From Apoderus coryli (lineage: Eukaryota; Arthropoda; Insecta; Coleoptera; Attelabidae), in NCBI GenBank assembly GCA_911728435.2, contig OU452207.1, positions 12,814,182 to 12,878,181 on the forward strand: DNA of 64,000 nt, in the 5' to 3' direction. Shown one piece after another: positions 63,585 through 64,000 of this stretch. A program made the position numbers and the translations under genes. Each line of letters begins with the position of its first letter. Positions within the stretch are counted from its first letter, which is position 1. The notes beneath the pieces were generated by a model. It was not told the DNA's origin. It saw only the letters and a program-made list of their open reading frames with translations, and made no database searches.

Positions 63585-64000
63585 ATTCTGATAGCGCTGT
63601 CTTGGTCGTCGAAAAGCTGCAAAATTGGCAAAAGTTCGGGTAAGCGATCTGCGAATCCGCTGCCAGGATGGATACACATACAATACAAATGGAAAATATA
63701 TTTTTTTCTCACGGGAACTAGGCACTTTTCAACTGTGATTTAATGCGGTTTTTCATTATTTAATCAATTAATTTAATTATATCTACACAGTTCATTTAAG
63801 TGTGTGACGCAGAGGGAGATATCAACTATTCTTCTTGAGCTATTCACAAACATTTGATCACATCCATCCATCTGACGGCTTTCATGGCACTGTCACTTTA
63901 GATTATTAAGGTTATTATCACTTTTTCACTAAAATTACTTTAAATACACAATGACAACTTCTAAATTTACTACAACTATATCGAATAACCTTTTTATAAC
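63585..64000 (+). repeat. repeat family RF3, copy 4 (cut by the window end)
   Basis: Begins AAATTCTGATAGCGCTGTCT and follows copy 3 to the last base. It starts 14 bases after the mariner TA duplication. Confidence 0.75.

Overview
This window looks like repeat-dense, AT-rich arthropod (most probably insect) DNA. Every coding trace I can recognise belongs to a transposable element: Penelope-like elements, Jockey-type and other LINEs, Ty3/gypsy, piggyBac, hAT, pogo/Tigger, Harbinger, mariner, Transib and a Sola-like DNA transposon. I see no host gene, rRNA, tRNA gene, CRISPR array or bacterial operon signal. The mix of families, the spliceosomal introns inside transposase genes and the tRNA-derived SINE heads point to an insect; the species cannot be named from this alone.

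Layout. 1-1.4 kb: broken Penelope-like element (PLE-C) with a degenerate hammerhead ribozyme. 2-8.1 kb: relics of two Sola-like transposases, a LINE ORF1, foldback repeats, a piggyBac N-terminus and a hAT fragment. 8.1-11.2 kb: AT-rich, nothing recognised. 11.3-16.5 kb: a Jockey-type ORF1 on the minus strand, cut in two by a 4.0-kb pogo element (pogo-A); removing the insert and one TA restores the frame. 16.7-26.9 kb: piggyBac, gypsy, LINE and Harbinger fragments among three repeat families. 27-31.3 kb: more copies of those families. 31.5-32.6 kb: a tandem array of 337-bp units, each carrying a complete type I hammerhead ribozyme on the minus strand, fused to a truncated PLE (PLE-D). 34.9-44.8 kb: a 3.6-kb inverted duplication around an apparently intact 859-aa PLE (PLE-B) with 701-bp pseudo-LTRs, each arm also carrying a second, 5'-truncated PLE (PLE-A). 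44.9-45.5 kb: tRNA-headed SINE copies, some folded head to head. 48.1-50.1 kb: an open Transib (RAG1-related) transposase. 51-56.1 kb: a second pogo transposase (pogo-B) interrupted by a LINE. 56.3-60.3 kb: a LINE interrupted by a complete Sola-like transposon with 4-bp ATAT duplications and a two-exon open transposase. 60.6-64 kb: gypsy pol remains and a mariner-like element with about 150-bp inverted ends.

The most striking content is RNA-level: hammerhead motifs occur at the ends of all four PLE lineages seen here and in a separate 337-bp tandem repeat resembling the retrozymes described from animals. Potentially functional pieces are the PLE-B ORF, the Transib and Sola-like transposases, and the hammerheads. 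Almost everything else is broken, and three nested insertions can be placed to the base because the interrupted reading frame closes again when the insert is removed.
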